DNA of 64,000 nucleotides. Origin: Pseudomonas mandelii (GTDB lineage Bacteria; Pseudomonadota; Gammaproteobacteria; Pseudomonadales; Pseudomonadaceae). A program made the position numbers and the translations under genes. The notes below the pieces were generated by a model, which worked only from the letters and a program-made list of their open reading frames with translations, was not told the origin of the DNA and made no database searches. The stretch's first letter is position 1, and each line of letters opens with the position of its first letter. Of the stretch, positions 1-7,495 are shown piece after piece. The stretch spans positions 4,619,501 to 4,683,500 of the forward strand of contig NZ_LT629796.1 of NCBI RefSeq assembly GCF_900106065.1. Direction: 5' to 3'.

Positions 1-675
1 GTAGCAGACCCTTTTGGGGTCGTTGAAGAAGTTTTGGCTGGCGCCCATGGCAAAATTTTCTCCGGGGGGGATGACGCTAAAACCCTCCTAAATGTTTTTT
101 ATTGGCTGCTCAATGGCAAAGAAAAAGAGGCATTGTTAAAATACGTAGATTTTTATCTTCCATACAGATTGAATTGTGATCAGTTTGTATTCTCTCAAGG
201 TAAGGTAAAACAAGCTAACTGCAACTATCTGGTAGGGTTAAGTCTTTCAGACATTTTAAATAACATAAACCTAAAACAAAAGCCCACAGTTTCGATTTTC
301 AAATTCATCTCCGAGTCGCCTAAGCTTGCGGAAATCATAGCCAAGGATCTACTTCCCCACGAGTTCGGTTCGATTGGATATCACCAGTACGGAAGTCAGG
401 CTAAAAAAAAACGTAGACGTATTGCCCTTCGAGAGACCATGTTTAAAGAAACCTCCAATGCACAATCTTACCTCTTGGACGATCCTGGCTCTCCCCGAAG
501 AGCGGCAGCGATTGCTGAAGCACTGATAAATGGTATTCATATAATGAAGAAGAATGATGCATCGGTTGATTTGCTGTCAAAAGCTTGGAAGGAAGATATT
601 TTATTTTTGCGGTCAGAGTTTTATGACTCAGTTTTACACCTAAAGGGTGTTAAGTGGCCGCAGATTTCAGTCTGA
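1..675 (+). CDS. Hypothetical protein, 3' part only
   Basis: The frame is open from the first base of the window, so the gene begins upstream; 224 residues are visible and end at a TGA at 673-675. I do not recognise the family. The visible part is AT-rich and lysine-rich, with a basic patch KKKRRR around residue 140 of the visible part and no membrane segment or obvious catalytic motif. The first possible internal start (TTG at 34) is not convincing as a true start. Its position in the island suggests accessory cargo, but nothing in the sequence shows what it does. Confidence 0.6.
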   Translation, partial: VADPFGVVEEVLAGAHGKIFSGGDDAKTLLNVFYWLLNGKEKEALLKYVDFYLPYRLNCDQFVFSQGKVKQANCNYLVGLSLSDILNNINLKQKPTVSIFKFISESPKLAEIIAKDLLPHEFGSIGYHQYGSQAKKKRRRIALRETMFKETSNAQSYLLDDPGSPRRAAAIAEALINGIHIMKKNDASVDLLSKAWKEDILFLRSEFYDSVLHLKGVKWPQISV

Positions 676-1024
676 GGCTGGGAACGCAGCTCTTTTTGAG
701 GATCCGATTAAACTGACCATTAACCCATCTTTCGTCTGACGCAACCGTGATCTCTTTCGGCGAACCGGACTTATTAGCCACTTGGTCTAGCTAAGCCTTC
801 CGTTTCCGGGCCAGAGTGTGTCCCACGAGGGCACTGACAACGAAAGGCTGGAGCGCGGAAGAGTATGGCGCTACTCAACGATCTCTGATTTTTCACATCA
901 GGACGACTCTGGAGCGGAAAGTCCCCCTTTCCGGCTTTCACCAACGATTGCTTTGTGTCGATTAGCGACCACCACGCATTGCGACTGATCCACCCTTGTC
1001 CTCCCTCAACCTGGAGGACAAGCC
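676..1024. other. Non-coding stretch upstream of the integrase remnant
   Basis: About 350 bases without a convincing gene. The short open frames here are not supported by composition or ribosome binding sites. I see no RNA gene and no clear repeat. It probably contains the former leader of the integrase remnant that starts at 1025. Confidence 0.5.
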
Positions 1025-1165
1025 ATGAACACTATTGCTTTAAATCGCCATCGACCTTGGAACAAGGGAAAACTTGCAGGGTAGAAAGCTCCCCTCCGAG
1101 TCAAAAATATCTGGTCTATTCGGGTCAAGCTTCAGCTCGCAGAGAATGCACGGGATCTGGCTCTC
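1025..1165 (+). pseudogene. Tyrosine recombinase (PWNKGK-type integrase) remnant
   Basis: Translation from the ATG at 1025 gives MNTIALNRHRPWNKGKLAG, then a TAG stop at 1082-1084, then KAPLRVKNIWSIRV and further residues to about 1165. This matches from memory the N-terminus of a common stand-alone tyrosine integrase of Pseudomonas and Burkholderia, in which the position of the stop is normally glutamine (CAG to TAG). After LAL at 1157-1165 the expected sequence is lost and the catalytic domain is absent. The fragment is therefore dead: one nonsense mutation plus 3' truncation. It lies 86 bases left of the IS1182-type insertion sequence. Confidence 0.6.
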
Positions 1166-1251
1166 AGACCTGAAGTATCGGCGAACTCAGACCAGGATTA
1201 ATCCATCCGCTTGTGGCCGGTTGTTGCCTGTGGTGAGGGTCAGCAAACGAC

Positions 1252-1270
1252 CCAGGCTGTGTGAAAACGC
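1252..1270 (+). repeat. IS1182-type left terminal inverted repeat
   Basis: CCAGGCTGTGTGAAAACGC, matching the inverse of 2913-2931 at 18 of 19 bases. Confidence 0.85.
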
Positions 1271-1318
1271 CAGTGATTGTCTAACCTTCTGATCGTCTAG
1301 ATCGTATCGGGGGCGATC

Positions 1319-2755
1319 ATGAAGCGATTTATTGAAGGTGAGGCTCGGACGCAAGTCACCTTGCTGCCGGAGTGTCTGGACGATTACGTAGCCGAAGAAA
1401 ATCCAGTGCGCGTGGTCGATGTTTTCGTCGATGAACTCGACCTGAGCACACTTGGTTTTGGGGGCGTCGATCCTGCCGCAACGGGTCGTCCGGCCTATCA
1501 CCCAGCGGTGTTGCTGAAGATCTATATCTACGGCTATCTCAATCGGATTCAGTCCAGCCGTCGGCTTGAGCGTGAGGCCGAGCGCAACGTCGAGTTGATG
1601 TGGTTAACGGGGCGTTTGGCCCCGGACTTCAAAACCATTGCCGACTTTCGCAAGGACAACGGCAAAGCCATTCGCAGCGTATGCCGCCAGTTCGTAGTTC
1701 TTTGCCGCAACCTCAATCTCTTCTCCCAGTCGATCATCGCCATCGACGGCAGCAAATTCAAAGCCGTCAATAATCGCGACCGCAACTTCACTCAGGGCAA
1801 AGTGAAGGCACGCATGCAGCAGATCGAGCAGAGTATTGATCGATATCTGGCGGCGATGGATTCGGCGGATCGGGCAACACCCGAAGTCGCCGAGGCCAAA
1901 GCAGAGCGGCTTAAAGAAAAGATAGAAACACTGAAAAAGCAGATGCAGAAACTCAAGGACATCGAGGCGCAGCTCCACGAAAGTCCAGACCAGCAGATCT
2001 CCCTCACAGACCCAGATGCACGCTCAATGGCCACAAGCGGCCGAGGCACCGGAACGGTGGGCTACAACGTACAAACAGCGATCGACGACAAACACCATCT
2101 GATCGTTGCCCATGAGGTGACCAACGTTGGTAATGATCGTGGGCAACTGAGCAATATGGCGAACCAGGCGCGTGAAGAAATCAAGGCTGAATCGCTAACG
2201 GTGGTGGCCGACCGAGGCTATTACAAAGGTCTGGAAATCCTTGCTTGCGAGCAAGCCGGCATCACTACCTTCGTACCGAAACCCCTCACATCGGGCAGCA
2301 AAGCCGAAGGCCGATTTGGTAAGCAGGACTTCATCTACCTTGCTGCATCGGACGAGTATCGATGCCCTGCGGGACAGTTACTGACCCGGCGGCATTCTTC
2401 GGTGGAAGACGGCATGCTACTGCACTGTTATTGGTTCTCGGGCTGCCAGTCCTGCGCAATGCACAAGCAATGTACGACGGGTAAGGAGCGCCGGGTAAAG
2501 CGCTGGGAACATGAAGCCGTAATCGATGCGATGCAGGTACGGCTGGAAAATGATCCAACGATGATGAGGCGTCGCCGACAGACCGTTGAACATCCTTTTG
2601 GAACGCTCAAATATTGGATGGGAGCCACCCACTTCCTGACCAAAACCCTACCAAGGGTAAGCACCGAAATGAGCCTTCATGTGCTCGCCTACAACCTCAA
2701 ACGAATGATGAGCATTTTCGGCATCGCAGGACTGCTTGAGGCGATCAGGGCGTGA
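1319..2755 (+). CDS. IS1182 family transposase
   Basis: A 478-residue DDE transposase, close to the usual length for the family. The N-terminal third carries the DUF772-type region (PAYHPAVLLKIYIYGYLN, residues 58-75). Probable catalytic residues are D143 in AIDGSKFKA, D298 in VVADRGYY and E424 in VEHPFGTLKYW. A cysteine-rich stretch at residues 349-385 (C349, C370, C376, C379, C385) may bind metal. A coiled-coil-like segment at about 160-220 is rich in Gln, Lys and Glu. The gene is intact and lies between the terminal repeats, so the element may be mobile. The start at ATG 1319 lies 49 bases inside the left repeat. Confidence 0.93.
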   Translation: MKRFIEGEARTQVTLLPECLDDYVAEENPVRVVDVFVDELDLSTLGFGGVDPAATGRPAYHPAVLLKIYIYGYLNRIQSSRRLEREAERNVELMWLTGRLAPDFKTIADFRKDNGKAIRSVCRQFVVLCRNLNLFSQSIIAIDGSKFKAVNNRDRNFTQGKVKARMQQIEQSIDRYLAAMDSADRATPEVAEAKAERLKEKIETLKKQMQKLKDIEAQLHESPDQQISLTDPDARSMATSGRGTGTVGYNVQTAIDDKHHLIVAHEVTNVGNDRGQLSNMANQAREEIKAESLTVVADRGYYKGLEILACEQAGITTFVPKPLTSGSKAEGRFGKQDFIYLAASDEYRCPAGQLLTRRHSSVEDGMLLHCYWFSGCQSCAMHKQCTTGKERRVKRWEHEAVIDAMQVRLENDPTMMRRRRQTVEHPFGTLKYWMGATHFLTKTLPRVSTEMSLHVLAYNLKRMMSIFGIAGLLEAIRA

Positions 2756-2912
2756 ATCCAGCCGTTTGATCGTCCGTGAGTGGCTGTTTGGGCCGCTGAC
2801 GCGGCCCAAACAGCATTTACGAACGCCTATGTAGCTGACGAGGGCAATTCGCGCTTCAGTCTGCTGGTTTCGCAGGCAACGCCCGTAGCTCTCAACTTTC
2901 GACGTATTCAGT

Positions 2913-2931
2913 GCGTTTTCACACGGCCTGG
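2913..2931 (-). repeat. IS1182-type right terminal inverted repeat
   Basis: GCGTTTTCACACGGCCTGG, the inverse of the left terminal repeat with one mismatch. It defines the right end of the element, 157 bases after the transposase stop codon. Confidence 0.85.
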
Positions 2932-3023
2932 ACCCAAAGCAGCCGGTCAGCGTCAGCAGCCAGATGGACATCGGTGTATGGCCTACCCGGTAGTTCAACG
3001 GGCAGACCAATGCAACGCAATGC

Positions 3024-4349
3024 TTACCGCAAGGTGCGGAAGGCTGCGCGCAGTTCTTTGGCGAACAATTCAGGCTGTTCCCAGGCCGCGAAATGGCCGC
3101 CCTTATCCACTTCGTTGAAATAGATCAGGTTGGGATAGGCGCGCTCGGTCCAGGATTTCGGCGCCTGATAGATTTCGCCAGGGAACACGGTCACCGCGAC
3201 AGGGATCTTGATATCCCGGGTCTTCTGTTCCACGGCATTGAAGTTGTTGGTGTTGTTTTCCCAGTACAGGCGAGCGGAGGAGATGGCGCTGTTGGTCAGC
3301 CAATAGAGCGAAATGCCATCGAGTATTTCGTCTTTGGTCAGGGATTTTTCTGCATCGCCGCCACTGTAGGTCCACTGGTTGAATTTATCGAACATCCACG
3401 CGGCCAGGCCGGCGGGTGAATCCGACAAACCGTAGCCGACGGTTTGTGGCCGGGTGCTCATCATGGCGCCGTAAGCCGCATTTTTGCCGAAGAAGGTTTT
3501 CAGCGACTCATAGGCTGCGGTCTCCTTGGCCGACAGACCGGCGGGCGGCGGGGTGCCGTCGTTGATGGCCTTGGCGACATCGGCAGGCACGGTGGCGGGC
3601 ATGTTCACGTGAATCCCCAGCAAGCCGGGCGGTGCCTGGCGTCCCATGGCGTCGGCGATCACCGAGCCCCAGTCGCCACCTTGCGACACGTAACGCTGGT
3701 AGCCCAGACGCTTGACCAACACATCCCACGCCATGCCGATACGGTCAGGCCCCCAGCCGCCGTCGATGGGTCTCTGCGAGAAACCGTAGCCGGGCATCGA
3801 CGGAATGATCACGTCAAAGGCATCTTCGGCACGACCGCCGTAGGCCGTCGGGTCGGTCAGCGGGCCGATGGCCTTGGTCAGCTCCAGAATCGAACCGGGC
3901 CAGCCATGGGTGAGCAGCAGCGGCAGGGCGTTGGGATGTTTCGATTTGACGTGGATGAACTGGATGTCGAGGCCGTCAATGTTGGTTACGAACATCGGCA
4001 AGGCATTGAGTTGGGCTTCAACTTTGCGCCAGTCGTATTGCGTCCCCCAGTAACCGACGAGTGCCTGCAGTTTCTCAAGCTGCACGCCCTGGGATTGGTC
4101 GCTGACCGTTTCGCGGTCGGGCCAACGGGTCGCCAGGACGCGTTTGCGCAGATCGGCCACCGCGTCCTCAGGAATGTTGACCTTGAAAGGACGAATGGCG
4201 CTGTCCTTCTCGACGATGGCGGCGGCCTCGGGCGTTGTAGCGGCCCGGGCGTAAGAGGGCGAGACGAGGGCGACCAGTGCCAAGGCACCAGCGGTTACTG
4301 AAACAGCTAACAGGCAGCGACGAAACGCCGCAAACGATAGTGCTGACAT
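3024..4349 (-). CDS. Exported epoxide hydrolase (microsomal type)
   Basis: A 441-residue alpha/beta hydrolase with a Sec-type signal peptide (hydrophobic residues 13-31, likely cut after about residue 36). It opens with the epoxide-hydrolase N-terminal domain (FKVNIP and RWPDRE, about 53-160), followed by the oxyanion motif HGWPGS (148-153). The catalytic triad expected for microsomal-type epoxide hydrolases is visible: nucleophile D226 in GGDWGS, acid E392 in FPGE and base H419 in GGHFAAWEQPE. It should hydrolyse an epoxide to a diol in the periplasm; the substrate is unknown. It lies downstream of an exported hydrolase and an SDR gene on the same strand, with gaps of about 100 and 10 bases. 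Confidence 0.88.
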   Translation of the reverse strand: MSALSFAAFRRCLLAVSVTAGALALVALVSPSYARAATTPEAAAIVEKDSAIRPFKVNIPEDAVADLRKRVLATRWPDRETVSDQSQGVQLEKLQALVGYWGTQYDWRKVEAQLNALPMFVTNIDGLDIQFIHVKSKHPNALPLLLTHGWPGSILELTKAIGPLTDPTAYGGRAEDAFDVIIPSMPGYGFSQRPIDGGWGPDRIGMAWDVLVKRLGYQRYVSQGGDWGSVIADAMGRQAPPGLLGIHVNMPATVPADVAKAINDGTPPPAGLSAKETAAYESLKTFFGKNAAYGAMMSTRPQTVGYGLSDSPAGLAAWMFDKFNQWTYSGGDAEKSLTKDEILDGISLYWLTNSAISSARLYWENNTNNFNAVEQKTRDIKIPVAVTVFPGEIYQAPKSWTERAYPNLIYFNEVDKGGHFAAWEQPELFAKELRAAFRTLR

Positions 4350-4453
4350 GGTCGTACTCCAGGGGATTGGGGCGATAAAACAGGGACTACATTGGATTTC
4401 CTTACGGCGACGGCGTGTCGCTCAAAGGGTTTTCGAAAGCGATGGGATTCGGC

Positions 4454-5359
4454 CTAGTCCAGGAAGGCATTGGTTTGCTGCACGAAATCGTTGGCGTACT
4501 GGAACAATGCGCCGTGCCCCGAACTTGGATAGATCAGCAACTTGGCCTTCGGAATATGCTGTTGCAGCGTGTAGGAGTTCTCGGTGGGCACCATCACGTC
4601 CTTGCTGCCGTTAACCACCAAAGTCGGCTGGGTAATCTGGCTCAATTGCGAAAAAGTGCCGTCACCGGGAGCGCTCCATTTTCCCAGCGCCGCGCCTTGG
4701 GCCGCGATGACCTTCATCGAACTGAGCTTGTCGAGGCCTTCCGTGCGCTGGTGACGCCTTTCCCAGAATTCCCGTGCGGCCTGCTGGCTTGCGGGTGCCG
4801 GATCGAAGAACAGATAAGCGGTCTCTTCCTGCGTGGCGATCGATTCGCGCAACGCAATCCCCGGAACCCGGGGATCATGTCCCGAGACCCCGCCACGCGG
4901 CGACGTTCCCGCCAGGATCAGCCGGCGCACCAGTTGCGGATGACGCAACGCTACTTCCTGCGCCACCATGCCGCCGATTGAGAAGCCAAGCACGTCGACC
5001 TGCGTCAACCCGCGGGCGCGAGCAAAGGCAGCGACGTGATCAGCCATGGCTTCGAACGAATCGGGTGTTTCACCGCTGCTGAGGCCCACGCCGGCATTGT
5101 CGAACAGGTAGACGGGCCGTTGCTGCGCCAGGCCATCAGTCACAGCCGGGTCCCAGTAATCCATGTTGCCGCGAAAGTGCTGGAGCAAGATGACAGGCAC
5201 GCCCGTCTGCGCGCCGAACTGGCGATAGGCATACCGCACACCGTCAGCTTCAACGAATTGATTGGGTGCGCTGTTATGGGTGGCCGCCGGCGCGGCGATG
5301 GCGCCGCTGACCGAGATGGCTAAGACAGCCCCGAGGGCCAGTCGCTGGAAGAGGTGCAT
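4454..5359 (-). CDS. Exported alpha/beta hydrolase
   Basis: A 301-residue alpha/beta-hydrolase-fold protein with an N-terminal signal peptide (residues 1 to about 23, ending in an AIAAPA-like cleavage region). The nucleophile elbow GFSIGG gives S127, and H282 in SSGHG is the probable base. The family includes non-haem peroxidase-like and ester-cleaving enzymes; the substrate cannot be read from the sequence. It starts 10 bases after the SDR gene and is followed by the epoxide hydrolase, so the three genes probably form an operon controlled by the divergent TetR gene. Confidence 0.85.
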   Translation of the reverse strand: MHLFQRLALGAVLAISVSGAIAAPAATHNSAPNQFVEADGVRYAYRQFGAQTGVPVILLQHFRGNMDYWDPAVTDGLAQQRPVYLFDNAGVGLSSGETPDSFEAMADHVAAFARARGLTQVDVLGFSIGGMVAQEVALRHPQLVRRLILAGTSPRGGVSGHDPRVPGIALRESIATQEETAYLFFDPAPASQQAAREFWERRHQRTEGLDKLSSMKVIAAQGAALGKWSAPGDGTFSQLSQITQPTLVVNGSKDVMVPTENSYTLQQHIPKAKLLIYPSSGHGALFQYANDFVQQTNAFLD

Positions 5360-5369
5360 GGTGGGCTCC

Positions 5370-6083
5370 TTACGCGACGGTTTCGGGATTCAGGTAAGCC
5401 GCTTGCTCAGTCGACAGGCTGGCCTTTATGGCGCGTGTGCCTGTGTCTGCGAGCACTTCTTTCACGCCGGCTTCCACGCCGTCCAGCGACTGGATCACGA
5501 CGTCGGATGGCTGGACTTTCGGTACGTCAAAACCGTGGGTCAGGTCGGTGTCGATAAAGCCGACGTGCAGGCCTTGCACGCTGGTGCCCTGACCTTGGAG
5601 TTCAATGCGCAGCGAGTTGGTGAAGCTCCATGCAGCCGCTTTCGATGCCGCGTAGGCGGACAGGAACGGCGCGGCAACCCAGGCCGCATCCGACAATACG
5701 TTGACGATCGCGCCGCCGCCGTTGGCTTTAAGTACAGGGGCGAAGGCCAGGCTGACGTGCATGACGCCGTAATAGTTGGTTTCGAAGATTTCACGAGCGG
5801 CTTCCACCAGGCCAGGATCGAGCATCGATGGCAGAAGGCGGGCAATGCCGGCATTGTTCACCAGCAACGTCACATCACCTGCCTGGGCCACCGCCGCGGC
5901 TACTGATGCCGGGTCGCTGACGTCAAGGCGAATGGCGATCACCCCCGGAATGTTGACACCTTCAGGGTTGCGCACTCCGGCGTAGACCTTGCTCGCACCG
6001 CGGGCCACGAGCTCTTTTGCGAACGCGAGGCCCAGACCACGGTTGGCGCCGGTAACGAAGGCTACGGAATTTTTTATTTTCAT
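5370..6083 (-). CDS. SDR family oxidoreductase
   Basis: A 237-residue short-chain dehydrogenase/reductase of usual length. The cofactor motif TGANRGLG is at residues 11-18, followed by NNAG and the catalytic YxxxK in YAASK. The ATG at 6083 is preferred over an upstream in-frame start because it has a GGAG ribosome binding site seven bases upstream and begins directly with the Rossmann strand. It is the first gene of the presumed operon with the two hydrolases and is transcribed divergently from the TetR gene. The protein has no signal peptide and is cytoplasmic, unlike the two hydrolases. Substrate unknown. Confidence 0.88.
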   Translation of the reverse strand: MKIKNSVAFVTGANRGLGLAFAKELVARGASKVYAGVRNPEGVNIPGVIAIRLDVSDPASVAAAVAQAGDVTLLVNNAGIARLLPSMLDPGLVEAAREIFETNYYGVMHVSLAFAPVLKANGGGAIVNVLSDAAWVAAPFLSAYAASKAAAWSFTNSLRIELQGQGTSVQGLHVGFIDTDLTHGFDVPKVQPSDVVIQSLDGVEAGVKEVLADTGTRAIKASLSTEQAAYLNPETVA

Positions 6084-6124
6084 GAGATGTACTCCGGTTG
6101 GATGAGCGGTTATCGCCCTGTAAG

Positions 6125-6138
6125 ATTGCGCTCGCAAT
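6125..6138. promoter_or_regulatory. Candidate TetR operator, copy 1
   Basis: ATTGCG-CT-CGCAAT, a perfect 6+6 inverted repeat with a two-base centre, 42 bases upstream of the SDR start. It resembles copy 2 at 6228-6241, and both lie in the divergent intergenic region, which is the usual placement for self-regulating TetR proteins. Confidence 0.65.
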
Positions 6139-6227
6139 CATTGAATTAATAATGGTGGTCGCATTTATTAAAGTCAACATAAATATTCTGTACGTAATAA
6201 AGCATGGTAAAGCAGTGGTTGTGGTTA

Positions 6228-6241
6228 ATTGTGATCGCAAT
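6228..6241. promoter_or_regulatory. Candidate TetR operator, copy 2
   Basis: ATTGTG-AT-CGCAAT, matching copy 1 except at one arm position and in the centre; both copies continue with CAT on the right. It lies 36 bases upstream of the TetR start codon. Confidence 0.65.
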
Positions 6242-6277
6242 CATAGTGTGCAAGGATGAGCGCAGAGGAGCCCCATC

Positions 6278-6868
6278 ATGAAAATCTCGAAAGAAAAATC
6301 AGAAGCCAATCGCGCCGCGCTGGTGGAGACCGCCAGCCGTCTGTTTCGCGAGAAAGGGATCGATGGTGTGGGCGTCGCTGAAATCAGCAAGTCGGCCGGC
6401 CTGACCCACGGCGCGCTGTATGCGCACTTCCCCTCCAAGGAAGCGCTCGCCGCCGAGGCACTGGCGTGGAGCCTGGAGCAGGGCAATGCCAAGCTTTATA
6501 CGGGCACAGTCGATGGCGAGCCGGACCTGGAGCGTTTCCTGTCCGACTATCTGGCGGTGGACAGCCTAGACAACTACGCCGAGCATTGCGCAATGGCCGC
6601 GTCCGCCAGCGAAATCGGTCGTCAGGATGTTGCGATCAGCGCGAAGTTCACCGAGGGTTACATGGTGCTGGTGCGGGCGTTCGAGCGCAGGGTCGCCGCT
6701 AACAACCCTGACGTCAACGCACTGGCCACCGCCATGGGCATCGTTGCGGCCATGGTCGGCGCCCTTTCGGTTGCGCGCGCCACGGCGAAGGCTAGGCCGG
6801 AGGTGTCGGCCGAGGTGCTGCGAGGCGTGCGTCACATGATCGACGCCGCGCTCTGCAAATCGGTTTGA
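6278..6868 (+). CDS. TetR/AcrR family transcriptional regulator
   Basis: A 196-residue regulator of usual family length. The N-terminal helix-turn-helix (about residues 28-50, GVAEISKSAGLTHGALYAHF) is typical, followed by a helical ligand domain. It is transcribed away from the SDR-hydrolase-epoxide hydrolase genes. The two near-identical palindromes in the shared intergenic region are likely binding sites, so it probably represses both itself and the enzyme operon until an inducer binds. The inducer is unknown. Confidence 0.9.
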   Translation: MKISKEKSEANRAALVETASRLFREKGIDGVGVAEISKSAGLTHGALYAHFPSKEALAAEALAWSLEQGNAKLYTGTVDGEPDLERFLSDYLAVDSLDNYAEHCAMAASASEIGRQDVAISAKFTEGYMVLVRAFERRVAANNPDVNALATAMGIVAAMVGALSVARATAKARPEVSAEVLRGVRHMIDAALCKSV

Positions 6869-6959
6869 TTGGAAAGACATGCGATAAAAAAGGTTGATGC
6901 AATGAGCTAAATAGATGAATCGAGGTTCGCCACTATCACCCTTATTGGCGTTGGCGGCC

Positions 6960-7205
6960 CTAGTTTGAATGTCTGCTTTTGGCCGTTAGCAGTCGCTCCG
7001 GCGCCATCATCACCGCAAGCGTCATCTTGATGAATTCTTCATTCCGGTCGAGCGCTTCCAGAGCGCCACGTACATTATCGGCGACGTCGGCAGCGCCACG
7101 CTGTTCGATCCAGTTGGACAGTTCCAGAATGGCCGCTTCGAGGGCGAGCTGGTTATCGTTGATCATGAACAGCAGGGAGGGGAGCAGGTGTGAGTTTAGC
7201 ATCAC
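6960..7205 (-). CDS. Small hypothetical protein, 81 aa
   Basis: A short acidic, mostly helical protein without membrane segment or known motif. The ATG at 7205 has a GAGG ribosome binding site; an in-frame ATG 13 codons later is an alternative start. It resembles small proteins often seen in fluorescens-group pseudomonads, but I cannot assign a function. It stands alone between the TetR gene and the recombinase operon, pointing the same way as the latter but separated by about 290 bases. Confidence 0.6.
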   Translation of the reverse strand: MMLNSHLLPSLLFMINDNQLALEAAILELSNWIEQRGAADVADNVRGALEALDRNEEFIKMTLAVMMAPERLLTAKSRHSN

Positions 7206-7495
7206 GAATCCTCTGTTTTAAGGTCCGCGTAGCAGGGCGCTCAGGTGGCAATATTCCCCCGGTATGTCGTCATAGGTAAATGTCGCATCTACCCGCTTGA
7301 AGGGCAGTAGTCGACCCATAGAATGTTATCGCCAGAGCAGATTGCCCCAGCTACCTAAATTACTGACCCAGGCTCCTACCTTGTATACCATTACCAGTGC
7401 TGGATTTTTGCGGATTGGTTGGGTCAGTGTGGTATTGGCCATTGATTATTAGAAAAGGATTTCCAGATTTCATATACCAGACATTTTGCTATTTT
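7206..7495. other. Intergenic stretch downstream of the recombinase operon
   Basis: About 290 bases with no supported gene, RNA or strong hairpin. This is where composition changes from GC-rich on the left to AT-rich on the right. Confidence 0.5.

Larger units (their letters stand above)
1252..2931 (+). mobile_element. IS1182-family insertion sequence, apparently complete
   Basis: The element is bounded by 19-base terminal inverted repeats (1252-1270 and 2913-2931) that match at 18 of 19 positions and holds one intact transposase gene. Total length is about 1.68 kb, normal for the family. I could not identify a clear target duplication in the flanking bases. The element sits in accessory DNA between an integrase remnant and a hydrolase cassette. 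Confidence 0.85.

Noticed and set aside
1240..2945. Target-site duplication around the IS element
   Set aside because: The bases next to the two terminal repeats do not form a convincing direct repeat.
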